64,000 nucleotides of DNA from Phycomyces nitens (taxonomy: Eukaryota; Mucoromycota; Mucoromycetes; Mucorales; Phycomycetaceae): assembly GCA_022702545.1 (NCBI GenBank), contig JAHRBC010000002.1, positions 1,178,001-1,242,000 of the forward strand, given 5' to 3'. This document shows, piece after piece, positions 34,820-46,535 of this stretch. Under the pieces are notes generated by a model. The model was not told the DNA's origin and searched no databases. It saw only the letters and a list, made by a program, of their open reading frames with translations. A program made the position numbers and the translations under genes. How positions within the stretch are numbered: position 1 is the first letter of the stretch; each line of letters begins with the position of its first letter.

Positions 34820-35900
34820 TCAATACGAGTTAATAAATTATTTCTCTATTTAAATCATGTACTTGTGCCATCCAACTTACAGCAAGTGTGATGTCCTTTT
34901 TCAGAGAAACTGATAGGGACATCCGCCCTCTGTTCTTTGGACATTATACAAATGCCAGGTGCAGGCGTTGACATTGTCCAATGTCTGATGGATTTACCTA
35001 TGTAAAGTAATAATACAGTTTTGAGCACCAAATACACATGAACATAATTTTGCACAAATTACTTACCATTGACATGCAGGAAATGGATCTTTAGTTTGGT
35101 TAAAGTGTTGGACTATAGGCTGTTGTATAACACCACGGTTCATATCATTGCTAACATTCCAAACATAGCTTTGTAATGGTCAAAGCTGATTTTCCCGGCG
35201 TCGTTTGACCTATAGTCAGATGATACTTTAGTCAAGAGGATTTCAGTTGAAGAGATATCATTGGCTCTGAGGGTTCCATCAGTATTGTACTTGTACCAGT
35301 GGTCATTCGTTCCTTTCGGTTGTAGCTGGGTAGTCATGGTATCGAGTTCAATTTCTCTTGGAAAGGAGGTGAAAATGTGGCTGACACTGCGCAGATATTT
35401 GATAGTGGCCTTACAATTGTCAAAAAGATATGATCGATAGTATGGTTCTGACTTGTAAAGTACTTGCAGGCCACAATCATCATACACATAGTTCTTAAAA
35501 AAAGCGTTGAAATTGAGTATATCTTCAAGTATTTACTACTTTTACTTGCAAATTGCGACAAACTTCAACAATCAGCCTTTTCTTTGCAACAAGGGTTGGA
35601 TTTCTATAATACTAGTAAAGTTGGATTTTCTTATTCTCAACTCCATGATTATAGAGACATACCACATTGAATACAGCCATGAACATCTCGGCAAAACATG
35701 GGCTTATATCCTGCGTCATGGCTAACTGTATTTCTTGGTTTAGCTTGGCATACATTTTAGGAGGTAGACAGCTTTTACATCGTGCTAGCTTTCCGCACCA
35801 AATCATGTTATGGGATACCGCTAAACCGACACAGCGGAAAACAAGCCAAGGACTATATGAATTGCCAAGGATATTGTACAAGTCAACATATTATATAAGT
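34820..35900 (-). pseudogene. Uncharacterised Mucorales family gene, copy 2 (inverted, 5' truncated)
   Basis: Minus-strand relative of copy 1: MIWCGKLARCKSCLPPKMYA and QDISPCFAEMFMAVFNV (35,800-35,655), then YDDCGLQVLYKSEPYYRSYL, TEILLTKVSSDYRSNDAGKI, FDHYKAMFGMLAMI (35,487-35,140), and SIRHWTMSTPAPGICIMSKE (to about 34,900). The first exons of copy 1 are absent and several stops and shifts are present. The copies are about 5 kb apart in opposite orientation. Confidence 0.55.
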
Positions 35901-36109
35901 GTGCTTCATTTAATTTTTTCTTTGCCAAACAGAAACCAAAGCAATATGGAGATGATTGTGATTCATAGAGGAAAGCATTGATAGTCAAGATATATGAGTT
36001 ACCAAAGAGTAATGTGTAATATTGGGACTCCCCCTGTGTTGATTTAACAGTATGCTATGAAATAGGGTGAATATGAAGATAAAGATAATGTTTATTTGTT
36101 AGAATATTT

Positions 36110-36144
<35 letters not shown>

Positions 36145-36974
36145 TAGCTATTACTAAGTGGATTGTTACTAGCTACTTCTTTATCATTTCTTAGTTTATT
36201 AGGTATTGCTTATTAACATTTTTATTAATAAAGCAGTGCCTTGCGATTGGTACATTCAAGATTTGGATATATTTTCATGAGCATAATGTGGTACTTTGTA
36301 ACAACACACTTGGCTGACCTATTATTTCAGGTGATATTAATAACAAATATTTTATGATAAATGTATAGCAACTTATTCACTTTTTTTTATTCTTGTTATT
36401 AGAGAAAATCTCATAATACGCTCTTATATCAATGTGGCTCCTTTTTTAATTGGATACTAACTGAAATGGTTCAACTGACATTGTACATTATACCCATAAT
36501 TTTATATCTAATACCACAGAATCATCATTATATCCACAACCTCATCTATATTATTATTTACTCCTTATTTTTCTGACTGCCCTATAAAAATACCAATATA
36601 GATTTTATTTAAACCACACGAAATAAACCATAAAGGCTACAATCATCTTTCTTGTTTTTTCATGACGCTTTCCTCATTCGAATCATACCATTTCTCAACA
36701 AAACAGCAAAGAGACACTTAATAAACAAACGGAGCTTTTAGCTTATCATAAAATATCTATAATCAGTGGAACTCTCATAAGAGTACCATCTCTAACTATA
36801 TCAGAGGAGAATGACACATCCTTGCAAACAGTATACACACCAATCAAGGATAGAAAGATACGAGAACCGCATTTCTTTAAAAAAAATGAAAAGAGACTTT
36901 TAAGCTTATGAATGAGCATTATAACCGCCATCGAGCCAATGGAATGAAAAGGAATCCTAGTGAAATATTTAATC
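35901..36974. other. Intergenic with AT dinucleotide tract
   Basis: No gene seen. An uninterrupted (AT)n tract lies at 36,113-36,141. The 87-codon minus-strand frame 37,009-36,746 overlaps transposase debris on the other strand and is not supported. Confidence 0.4.
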
Positions 36975-37201
36975 TTGATGTCAAACACAAAGGGGTTGTT
37001 ATTCAACATCCAAGCCTACAATTCCGAGGGACTATTGATAGAATTGGCATGTTTTCTTGTCGGGCTGTACGATAATTACCGTTATTAGAAGCATACAATA
37101 TGAAGCTATTTGAATTTCCTAATCAAAGATGGGATTGTGTCATCTGGAGCGATGAGTCAAAGGTAATATTTTTTCCTAAAGACGAAAACACGAGAGTTTG
37201 A
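36975..37201 (+). pseudogene. Tc1-like transposase fragment around the first catalytic block
   Basis: The frame contains one stop and reads LFEFPNQRWDCVIWSDESKV then IFFPKDENTRV and a TGA. This is the first catalytic aspartate block of a Tc1-like transposase; the rest is not recognisable. Confidence 0.5.
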
Positions 37202-37519
37202 TAGAGGCTCCATCATGCTCTGGGAATTTATATAAGCAGTATATCTATTATACTCTCGATAAGATTTTAAACCGTTGTAAACGGGTGGTTACCGATAATT
37301 AAAAAAGAGTTTGAGAATTCTATCAATACTTGGTATAATTATTAACGACCAATATTTTGTGAAAAAAAAACTGTATAAATATATGTACATTTAAAGAATA
37401 GGTATAAAGCTTTGCTCAAATAATACAATGGATTAATTGTTTAATTGCAGCTTCCAGTTATATTGATAAAAATACACATATAACATGAGTACTATGATAC
37501 AGATTTATTATTTGCTTAA

Positions 37520-39583
37520 TTAGTTGTGTTCTTCAGTCTGTTCGATCGGTCCTGCTACTTGTGCCCGTATTGATTGAATATGATCAAAGAATTGGCTTAA
37601 TCCAGAAAACGTCTATTAAATAACAACGTCAATATGGTAGCTATAATCGTTATTTTACTATAAAATATACTCACGGCACGTTTTGAGTTACTCTCTTCCA
37701 AACGTCTTTTGAGTGCTGCTTTTTCATTTTTACATTTATCTTCCTTCATCCGAATCTCCAGTAGTCTTGTACGTAGCCTTTTGAGCAGGTACTTTTCCCG
37801 TCGTATTATCCATTCGGATTTCAGGTATTCTGAATAAAGTATAGTCTATATAAACTGGTTAATAGACACTCTAGTTTCTATGCTCAACACTCGAGGATAA
37901 TTTACCAAGGCCTCAAGCTCATCGACAATGATTGACCCGAACCGAGATACCAAGTCTTGTCTCCGTGGGTCGGTAATGTTTTTACTATATAAAATAATAT
38001 TAGCAATAATGATCATAAATCTCAATGTTTCCATATGCGCTTACAAGAACATGGATACTTCGTCAAATACAGGCCCTGAAATTCGTCTGATCTCGTCCAC
38101 TGCCTGCTCTTTGTTTTCTCTCTCTGCTGCTGCTGCTTCCAATAAATCCGTGTGTTTTTTGATAAAAGTGTCTAAATCCAACTCGGGAGGCCCGTCTGTA
38201 GGCGCACTTGAAATGGGTTGAGTCCCAAGTATATCCTCCATGGGCACCATGTATGGTCTTCCTCTATTGCGCTTTTGGGTTTCGTTTATTATAGTCTGAT
38301 CCGGCAATGGTTGGTTTGATGCTTCATCTGTCGGGAACTCTATATCCATATCCAAATCCATACCCATGTCCATGTCCACGCCCACGCCCATACCTTCTTC
38401 CTCTACTAGGGGTTTTTGTGTGCCTGTTTGAACAGCTGATCCCTCTTCTTCAAGAGTGGGATGGTCTATTATAATCGACTTGTCCTCAAGAGGTATCTCA
38501 ATAGTGGGACCTATATTGGCATTCTCCAATTGTTCTGTTTCAATATTCATTGGTTCAGGAGATCCATAGTCCAGGTGTGGAATAGACCACATATCCTGCT
38601 CAAATTCTTCTTGCATGGCAGCTACTGGCGATTCTTGAGGGGTATTTTCATGATTTGATGTTTCTCTGTTCAATTCAGGTTCAATTTGTGGTTGAGCTTG
38701 AGATTCAGGCTCCAACTGTAGTTGGTGAGGCAACACTTCGGACCAAGTTTCAGGTGGAGATTGAGATTTTGGCAAAGATGTAGGTTGTGGTATGGTATCT
38801 CTTGTGCTTTTATTTTCCACATCACCATCCTGACTCTGGGATAAAGTGTTTTGCTTGATCAACGATTCTCCAAACATATCTTTAATGGACATTTGAGTTA
38901 CTTTTGACAAGTCCACTTCTGACAAGTCAATAAACTCTGGCTGATTTTCTGGTTCTTTAGGTGGGACATTTTCATTTTCATTTTCTATGATTCGCTCTTG
39001 GGTTGAATCTATATGGCTTTCAAGGATCTGGCTTTGTGATGAATCATCACCACGGACTCTCTTGAATTTATCATGATCGCTAGGTGAATCTGCTAATCTC
39101 CTTTTCGATTGGTTTTGGTCAAGGATATTGTTGATCGATCCAAGGCTGGATCCTTCACGAAATGAAGATAGGCGTACACTGAATGATGGAATGCTGTCCT
39201 GGAGTTCTCTGCTAATAAGTGATGATCTTACAGGACTTGTGACTGTTGGTGACTTTAAGTATGATTCATCTGATGTTGGTGATCTTGCCAGGGCAGCCCA
39301 TGATGGAGAGGGTGGAGCGTCCTGCAAAGAAGAGCGAGTTGAACGAAGTTTTCTAGCTGGATTGACTGGTTGAGTCCATAGGCATTATAGAGACAATTGA
39401 TGCCTTACTGTATTCCTCTGGTGGGACAACTACGAATGGCGAGAGTTGATAAGTAGATCGAGGTCTGTGATTTGATGATTTATTAGAAAAAGAGCGGTTT
39501 TGGACATTGATGATGATCTTGATCGCATACTTTATACTACGTTTTCGTGCGGCTAATCGTTTGGCATAATAGTCATTCCACAT
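37520..39583 (-). CDS. Acidic, disordered protein with C-terminal coiled coil (possible kinetochore subunit)
   Basis: Five exons: 39,583-39,409, 39,365-38,045, 37,984-37,906, 37,845-37,675 and 37,612-37,520; 612 residues. All four introns are short GT...AG (43-65 bases) and phases close. The start MWNDYYAKRLAARKRSIKYA is basic. Residues 60-440 are disordered and Ser/Gln/Glu-rich, with an NLS-like KRRLADSPSDHDKFKRVRG and a repeat-like Met/Asp patch (VGVDMDMGMDLDMDIEF). Residues about 465-590 are helical: DLDTFIKKHTDLLEAAAAER, DPRRQDLVSRFGSIIVDELE, then REKYLLKRLRTRLLEIRMKE. That layout recalls fungal CENP-U/Ame1-type proteins, but this is a weak structural guess. It is downstream of the SET-domain gene, same strand. 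Confidence 0.8.
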
Positions 39584-39740
39584 TGTAAAAAGATTGATAA
39601 CAATCTAATGGACAACTGGGAGTTTTATAATTTTTTGTTCCTTCTTTTTAAAATACCAATTGTTTTTTGTATTGGCACAGAAAATGGTTTTGATGGCGAA
39701 TATATGTAAACTTTTTTTTGGTTTGTTTAATAGCAAAGAC

Positions 39741-39810
39741 TATATACATATACATATATATGTGTATGTATGTGTATATATGTATATATGTGTGTGTGCG
39801 TGTGTGTGCT
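39741..39810. repeat. ATAC/TGTG microsatellite between two genes
   Basis: Irregular TATACA then TATG and TGTG repeats in the short spacer (39,584-39,842) between the acidic coiled-coil gene and the SET-domain gene. Confidence 0.7.
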
Positions 39811-39842
39811 TATGCATAAATGGAGAGCATGGATCATTGTGC

Positions 39843-41218
39843 CTAGGTTGCTCTGCTATTCCAAACGAGCAACTCTTCTCCCTGCTTTATACTTTCTTTT
39901 GTCCAGCAAATAATCTGATTAGGATGATCCCCTTCCAAAAACACCATATTGGCCTTTGATTCAGATGTCTCATTCATAAAGTGGAATGGACAATAGACGA
40001 CACCCTTTACATCCTCAAATGGTTGTCCTTTTTCATCAGTGGCGTCCAATACTGTCTTGCGGTATAAGAGTGAGTAGCTATCTGCCTTTCCGACACCTTC
40101 TTTTAGTGACTCAAACTCATCCTCAGACATGGGCACACCAAAGTAGAACCCAAGAGGAATATTAGGACCAATGGGCCGTACTGCGAATACGCCCCTTGTC
40201 TTCTCCACTCGTACCAGATCCGTCCACGAAGTAGGAACACGATCGTTATTGTGAAAACGCTCTGAATGTTCCTGTTCAGAAGGTACATGTGTTACCTTTC
40301 CTTGCTGTCCTTTCGCTGAACCACTGGTCTCAAGTGTCTTGTTTTTTGAATGGTCCCCGCTGGCTTGTCTGGCTCGCAAACGGCTTGCAATAAATTCGTC
40401 AAACTCTGTCATCTCTGGCTTATTTGATAATTCTTTGGTGTCTTTTGCAAAGTAAGAAGGCCACTCTTTGTGCTCCAGATTCTCCTGCCATTTCCTGTAC
40501 TCAAAGCAAGCCTTTTCAAACTTTGCGGGTGTTTTGGCGAGTCTAAAGTGCATTGATCGACTACCGTGGGGCTTAAAGGGTATAAAGTAGCCGTCACTAT
40601 TGTTGGTAAGAATGGCAGAAGCAGAGTTCATGGGTGTCTATGCAGGCGTCAGTTCTTCCTTTTCTCTGGCTATTTCTACACTACCTTGCCTCGAAAGACT
40701 CTCGGAAGGTTTCGTTCCTCGCTCATTTTCTTATCCAGGGCCAAGGCTGCTTTGATGAGGTCTGTCCTGGGAAGGCTGTTGTCGGGATGCTGCCGGAGTG
40801 CTAAAAAGAGCATGTAAGATTGGTTATGCCAGCGGGGCTGCATTGTTTGGCGACAACAAGAGTGTCGCTTTGTACGCTTGGAGGGGTGTGATGAATGAAT
40901 GGAGAGGGAATCGGACAAGGGTGAATACGATGTTTGACATGAGGAATCTTCTGAATCGTCAACATTGTTTATAAAATGACATGTTTCGAGATATATTCTC
41001 TTTTTGCTGGAATAACTGTTTAATCTCGTGTCTTGATCTGGTGCCTGTGTTTCGTCATGTTCTTTTGGTGTTGTTGGCTCGTCATTAGAGGTAAAAGATG
41101 GTGTACGATTTGGTTTCCGGAGTGGTCTTTTTAATGAGCAATCAGTAGGGCTGGGCATCATGTCTTTTCCATGTGTGGTGGTTATGTCTGCATATACCTC
41201 CCATGCGAGGTTTGACAT
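39843..41218 (-). CDS. SET-domain protein with an N-terminal winged-helix-like region
   Basis: Two exons, 41,218-40,685 and 40,637-39,843, joined in phase 0 over a 48-base intron; 442 residues. The N-terminal 120 residues are disordered. Residues about 127-225 form a compact, Trp- and Leu-rich region (WHNQSYMLFLALRQHP, LPRVFRGK|TPMNSASAILT, GYFIPFKPHGSRSMHFRLA) that looks like a small winged-helix or fungal-specific DNA-binding unit. The C-terminal part has SET features: RGVFAVRPIGPNIPLGFYFG (opening strand), PFHFMNETSESKANMVF in place of the usual N-H-x-C core, and the closing IKQGEELLVWNS. Such proteins are lysine methyltransferases, or catalytically silent readers if the core has changed. 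Target unknown. Confidence 0.8.
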
Positions 41219-42317
41219 GCTCTTCTTTGGAGAATTTCCTTGGAGATCAAGATGAATGAGAAGAAGAAGAAGAAAAAAGAGGGCTTTCTATTATGGTGAT
41301 AATTATTTAATACATGTATTTTTTTATTTTTTATTTTTTATTTTATTTTATTTTTATTTTTCAGTGTAAAAAGGTTACCAAATTTCCAAAGTGGATATTC
41401 CACCAATCAACAAAAAGGAATTGATAAAAAGACTATAAGACAAGGATAAAAGAATCGATTATCAAATATGCCGTCCAAGGTTAGGTAATAAGTAATGACA
41501 ATCTTGGAGAACTGTAGTAAGCTCAACTTGTTTTATACTGATTTAGATATATTCAAATAAAAAGCGCGTTTAACAAACGATTGTCCTGCAGTTTGACTAT
41601 CCACGCAAATACTTTTTATTCTTTTTAGATGGGCCAAGGAGGACATGGACAACTGTAAGAATAGCGCCAATAAGCACTCTGAGGTAAGAAAGAAACAGTG
41701 TTATCAAACTAATCGTTTTATTAATCAAAGTTCCACATTGTCAGCTTGTCAAAAGATAAACTATTTGATAAGGAACTTTAAACTAGATTTTCTCTGTTCA
41801 GCTACTTTATAAATCCATGTACTGGATTTCAGCATATTGATCTGTTATTTTGAATGTAAAAGATCTTGATGGAGAACTACAGAGATCATATCTATATATA
41901 TATATCGTTTTATACAAACCTAGTACAACTGTGTTTATATAAGCCAATACACTTTATACGCATTGAATCAATATGCTTGGAAACTAGAGATATGTTTGCT
42001 CGACATTAAACGATTCTTCTTCTTTTCTTTTCATGCAATTTACAAAACTTGAAGACATATATATTTATATTATAATAATAAACTTTTTTTTTTTAAAAAA
42101 AAAAAAGGAATTCTGGTTATTCAAACACGACAAGGACTTTTTAAAGCCTTTTCAAATGGATGTTTTGCAACATCATTACTGCTACACTACTTTTATACTC
42201 TCTGAGCTCAGCCACCAAGTGTGTACATATCATGGCAACCAATTTGTCACATCTTTGGTTATATTTCTCCTTTTCTTTCTAAATACCCACTCAACTCTGA
42301 TATTTCATATCATCCAA
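41219..42317. other. Intergenic between divergent genes
   Basis: Upstream region of both the SET-domain gene (minus) and the inositol kinase gene (plus). It holds a GAA-rich stretch (41,261-41,281), TTTTA-type repeats (41,315-41,365) and a T-run/A-run junction (42,084-42,106). No gene seen. Confidence 0.5.
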
Positions 42318-43748
42318 ATGCTTATCAAAAAGACAGTTGGGTTGATATTTAGAAAAGAAAAGATCAAAAGGTCTGGTTTTTGTGGCCTTGCAGAATACGC
42401 AATGTAGGAATCCGAACAATCATATAATACTTTAGTGATTCCAACTACTCAATAAATTGTCCATTCACAGTCAACATGGGATTCAAATCATATTCCTTGA
42501 CTTGAATGTACCAATTGCCAATCAAGGTCATTTTGACTTGATTGTTCATAAAATAACAGACGTTGTGGGCAAGATGCACCTTGGGGATGAAAATTGTGCT
42601 GCTCAGTTTGAGAACTTTGTGGTAAAACCTGCCAAGAGCTCATGATCCAACTATTAAATGCAATCAATTCCGCACATTTAAAAAGACATATTGTGAATCC
42701 CATCCTCAAGTAATCGTCATGGACGCATGGAAGGATATTGAAAAGGTCATTGATCGATCAAAGCTGCAATGCCAGTTGGAGAGAATTCCAGAATCTAATC
42801 CTCATCAAACCAGAGGTATTAATATATATATATATATATATGTGTGTGTGGGTCATGTAGAAATCCTTTAATTGTTTGTTTGTTTTTTAATAGAACAATT
42901 GTTTTATGTGCCAAAGAGTATTTCGATTGATTCATTCGATATGTGTCCAAAAACACTGGATATGAAGTTTCCTGTGAGTCTTGCAAAGAGATGAATGTGT
43001 ATTAAGTGATACGATTAAATTTCTAGATACTTTGTAAAAGATCCAATGCCTGTGCATCAGTCTCATCTCATGAAATGACGATTATCCCTACACTGAGGGC
43101 CATGGACAAGGTTGTTGGCTACAATGCCAATGAACAGGTTATCCTGCAAGAGTTTATTCAGCATGGTGGGGTGTTGATAAAAGTATATGTTCTTGATAGA
43201 CAAATCTACCCTGCTCTAAGACCATCATTCAAGGACCTTGATCAGGACTGTGGTAATATATAGTAAATTATGTTATGGTATAGCTGGCTAATGCCTATTA
43301 AAGACGTCTTTGACTTTGACAGCCAAAAACTACCAAAAGTATTTGGAGATTCTAGTAAACTCTTGAATGGGTTGGATAAAGTCATATCTCTGTCAGACCC
43401 AAAAGATATAGAAATACGAAAGGATGAAATAATTGATTACGATAGATTAGAGAAAATCACCGAGGTTCTTCGTAATCAAACCGTAAGACTTTATGATTGT
43501 TACAATCTCATAGCTAACTCTCTATGGTTATTTGATAACAGGGCTTGACCTTTTTTGGATTTGATGTCTTGTTGGAATCAAAGACGAATAATCACTATGT
43601 CGTAGATGTCAACTACTTTCCAAGTGAGTACTAACAGCAGAATACAACGGAACGGCTCCTAACCCTAGCAACCTTAGGTTTTTCCAATGTGCCAAAATTC
43701 CAAGAGATCTTTATTTCCATTCTCTTGCAGAAACTAAAGGTGGTCTAG
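42318..43748 (+). CDS. ITPK1: Inositol-tetrakisphosphate 1-kinase (inositol 1,3,4-trisphosphate 5/6-kinase)
   Basis: Eight exons: 42,318-42,403, 42,471-42,621, 42,686-42,815, 42,894-42,973, 43,027-43,252, 43,304-43,482, 43,542-43,623 and 43,678-43,748. Every join is GT...AG and in frame; 334 residues. ITPK1 is an ATP-grasp kinase/isomerase of soluble inositol phosphates. The N-terminus KKTVGLIFRKEKIKR, the hinge HKITDVV, HPQVIVMDAWKDIEKVIDRS, the ATP-site lysine block FPILCKRSNACASVSSHEM, QEFIQHGGVLIKVYV, RPSFKD and the metal site GFDVLLE ... VVDVNYFPSF (Asp, Asp, Asn all kept) match animal and plant ITPK1. Intron 3 contains a TA/TG microsatellite. The next gene, RPA43, follows on the same strand. 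Confidence 0.92.
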
Positions 43749-44118
43749 GCACTTTTGGTAGCCAATAAACCAAGTGATAAAGACTCGATTTGCTGATATT
43801 TGATCATAGTCTTTAATACCACTTAATCTTTTCCCAAAAATATCTGCATTTTGGAATAACCCTTTGTTATACTCCCAAATAATTTACCAAAGGCTGTTTA
43901 AAAGTGCCAACACTGTTTGAGTCTTGAGAGTATGGCTATTATTAACTGCAACGAATTTTAATGCTGCAAACAAGGCACTCCCTTTACAGAATAATATCTC
44001 CGCCTTTCTTTGACAAAAGCCACTCAAGAAAATAGTCCCAATGAATGTCCTATGTAAAAAAAAATTGGTAGCCAACCTGCATTTCTTTTTTTTTTTGGAA
44101 TACCTTTACACGACAACC

Positions 44119-44992
44119 ATGCCAATTGAAGAAAAGAAACGCAAGCATAAGAGCGAAAAAGCCGAGAAGAAGGACAAGTCTGGAAAGAAAGACAAGTCAA
44201 AGAAGCAAAAGACAGCAGTTATTGTTGACGCGAAGCCTACTTCTCCTGTCTCTACTCCTCCCTCGTCATCATTCTCTGAAATGGTAGTCAAGCTCTACCT
44301 TCATTTGGCTCCAATGTGGGCAGGGAAGATCATGGAAGGTGTCAATGAACAGCTAAACGCATTTTTGATGAAGTGGGTAAATATCTTTTTGGATAGAATG
44401 TATTTTAACCTAGTGCAATAGATATGTACCTGAAGTGGACGGTATTATTCTTGCCCATAATGATGTTCAGCTCCAGTCCAACAAAGGAACCATCACTCAG
44501 GATTCTCCATTTTGCCATTTCTTCATCTATGTAAAGTTTCTTGTGTGGAAGCCAAAGAAGGGATCCAAGCTTGGTAATTGCTTTAAAGAATAGGACCGAG
44601 AGGGTTGACTAAACGGAATTCAATTTGTCTATTAGTTGGTCGTATCAACCTGCAATCCCAAGACCATATTGGTCTCTTAATCTACGGCACATTCAATGCA
44701 TCAATTCCTAGATCACGCATACCCTCAGACACTTATGAATGGCGTGTATCAGATGAAGAAGAAGTACAATCTGATTCTGGCGAAGAAGAAGTAAAGGAAG
44801 AGCGAAAGCGAAATCAGTACGGAGAATGGATCAATAAGAGCACAGGAGTCGCCATTGGTGGTGAAGAGGGAACATTGGACTTTACTGTGGATGAGTATGT
44901 ATTAAGGATGTATTGGCAATCAGATACTGACTATAGGTTTTTACAGCATTATCGAGGCCAACGATGTTTTGACAGTGACTGGATCGTTATAA
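44119..44992 (+). CDS. RPA43: DNA-directed RNA polymerase I subunit Rpa43
   Basis: Four exons: 44,119-44,372, 44,422-44,573, 44,636-44,894 and 44,947-44,992; 236 residues. Rpa43 forms the Pol I stalk with Rpa14 and contacts the initiation factor Rrn3 in the nucleolus. The N-terminus is a Lys/Glu-rich tail (KKRKHKSEKAEKKDKSGKKD). Then comes the tip domain SFSEMVVKLYLHLAPMWAGK, YVPEVDGIILAHNDVQLQSN, and the OB-domain segment VGRINLQSQDHIGLLIYGTF with NASIPRSRIP. An acidic insert (SDEEEVQSDSGEEEVKEE) precedes the last strand DFTVDDIIEANDVLTVTGSL. The last acceptor at 44,946 is preferred over an earlier AG because it gives this conserved ending and a stop; the alternative runs into low-complexity sequence. 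Convergent with the phosphatase gene. Confidence 0.88.
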
Positions 44993-45231
44993 ATTGTATA
45001 TATTTTTATCATCAAGAACCCCCGCCACCATCACCCTTAACAACAAAGAAGCATGTATACTTGATTTTGAATTGTGTGCTTTTGTTCATCAGAGGAAATA
45101 TAGACAAGAATAATAATAATAATAATAATGAGAAAAAAAAGCATATAAATCCAAGACATTGAGTTTTCAAAATGAAGTAGTTGCTTTTTAGTCTTGAAAT
45201 ACAAGATACACTTGCTTTTATTGTAAAGCCT

Positions 45232-46535
45232 TTAGATCTCTTCTATAAAGTCAGCAAATCCTCTAATGTAGTATGTGGGCACGATCAGGTTGAGTTCACT
45301 CAGGATCTCTTCTTCGGAAGTGACACCTAGAAAACAAGTATTAAATTATGCTTTGGACTTGCGCTGCCTTACCTGTCAGGACACACAAAGTCTCCACACC
45401 ACCCTTTAATCCAAAATCAATGTCTGTATCCAGACGATCTCCAATCATGCAGGTTCTTTCCCGGTCAAGCTTGTACCTTTTTCATCATTCATTAGGCTCA
45501 AGTTGCACGCTTTACTTTATATCTTACTCTGCAAAAATGGTATCCATCATGTTCTGTGCTGGCTTTCCCAGAATTGCATCTGGCTGTCTGTTCAGAGCAG
45601 TGATCAATGGAGCAGCAATAGATCCAGCACCTTTGTTTGCCAAGACATTTAGCTCTCAAAAATACGAATATACCAGTGTGTTTGCTTACCAGGTTGCAAG
45701 GTTCCGTGAACTGGGAACGTGGAATCTTGGTTTGTCATGATAAAGTGGCACCCAGGGTTTTTACGGAGGTATGTAAATGCCTTGTTGTACTTTTTATAAT
45801 TTACTTGGGTATCTAAACCGACCACAACAGCTCCAACCTAATAATATAAAGCTGATTTAATAGCCATTTTAATAGAATTGCCATTACCTCGGGGTCATTC
45901 TGTACAATCTCATTCTCAAAAACACCATTGTCTGCCTATATCGATATAAGTATCAAGTTGGCTTACAATCCTATGGTGCCTTACCTCGCCACCACAGCAA
46001 CGAATGTCCATTGCTTCGAGCTCGTGCTGAATGCCAGCCATACCAATAATGTATACTTTCTTGTCAGCAGGGAAATTCAAAATGTGTTTGAGATAGGCTG
46101 CAGTTGCAACAGCAGAACTAAAGATCTCGTCCTTGTGCAAATATGTTAGTTGCGCATTCAAATAAAACAAGGGGTCCAGTATTCATTTACCAGGTTTGCC
46201 TCGATGCCCAGCTTCTTGAACTTTTGGAGAAAGGCAGCTCTGGACTTGGTGCTGTTGTTGGTTACAAAGAACACCTTTTTGCCTGTTTTTCATCAAAAGT
46301 TTATGGCCAGCTCGGAATGTTGTGAAAAAGCATGATATACCTTCTTTACGAAGAAACTGCATGGCTTCAATGATGCCCGGGAATACATGGTCTCCTTCCC
46401 AAAGAACGCCTTGATGACAAATGAATTAATAAATCAAAACGAACAATCAAACTTACCATCACAATCAAACAAAAAATTATCAAACTTGTCGATAAAGTTC
46501 TTTCGCTCGAGCAAACTTTCCAACTTTAAAGACAT
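45232..46535 (-). CDS. PHO13: HAD-superfamily phosphatase of the Pho13/phosphoglycolate phosphatase type
   Basis: Nine exons: 46,535-46,457, 46,409-46,341, 46,282-46,191, 46,131-45,985, 45,935-45,888, 45,837-45,690, 45,630-45,528, 45,476-45,373 and 45,326-45,232. Phases close to 294 residues, the normal size. This family removes phosphate from 2-phosphoglycolate and other damaged glycolytic side products and is assayed with p-nitrophenyl phosphate. HAD motif I is FDNFLFDCDGVLWEG (Asp24, Asp26), motif II FFVTNNSTKSR, and motif IV RTCMIGDRLDTDIDFG. The cap region has VVVGLDTQVNYKKYNKA and the substrate-loop ILGKPAQNMMD, with the motif III lysine in GKP. Divergent from EFM7. Confidence 0.94.

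Noticed and set aside
42622..42685. Frameshift in the ITPK1-like gene
   Set aside because: Reading straight through gives a stop, but a 64-base GT...AG intron joins FENFV to TYCESHPQVIVMD, matching the family, so no frameshift is needed.
44895..44946. Alternative last exon of RPA43 using the AG at 44,935
   Set aside because: It leads into a long low-complexity tail with an Asn run, while the acceptor at 44,946 gives the conserved ending and a near stop.
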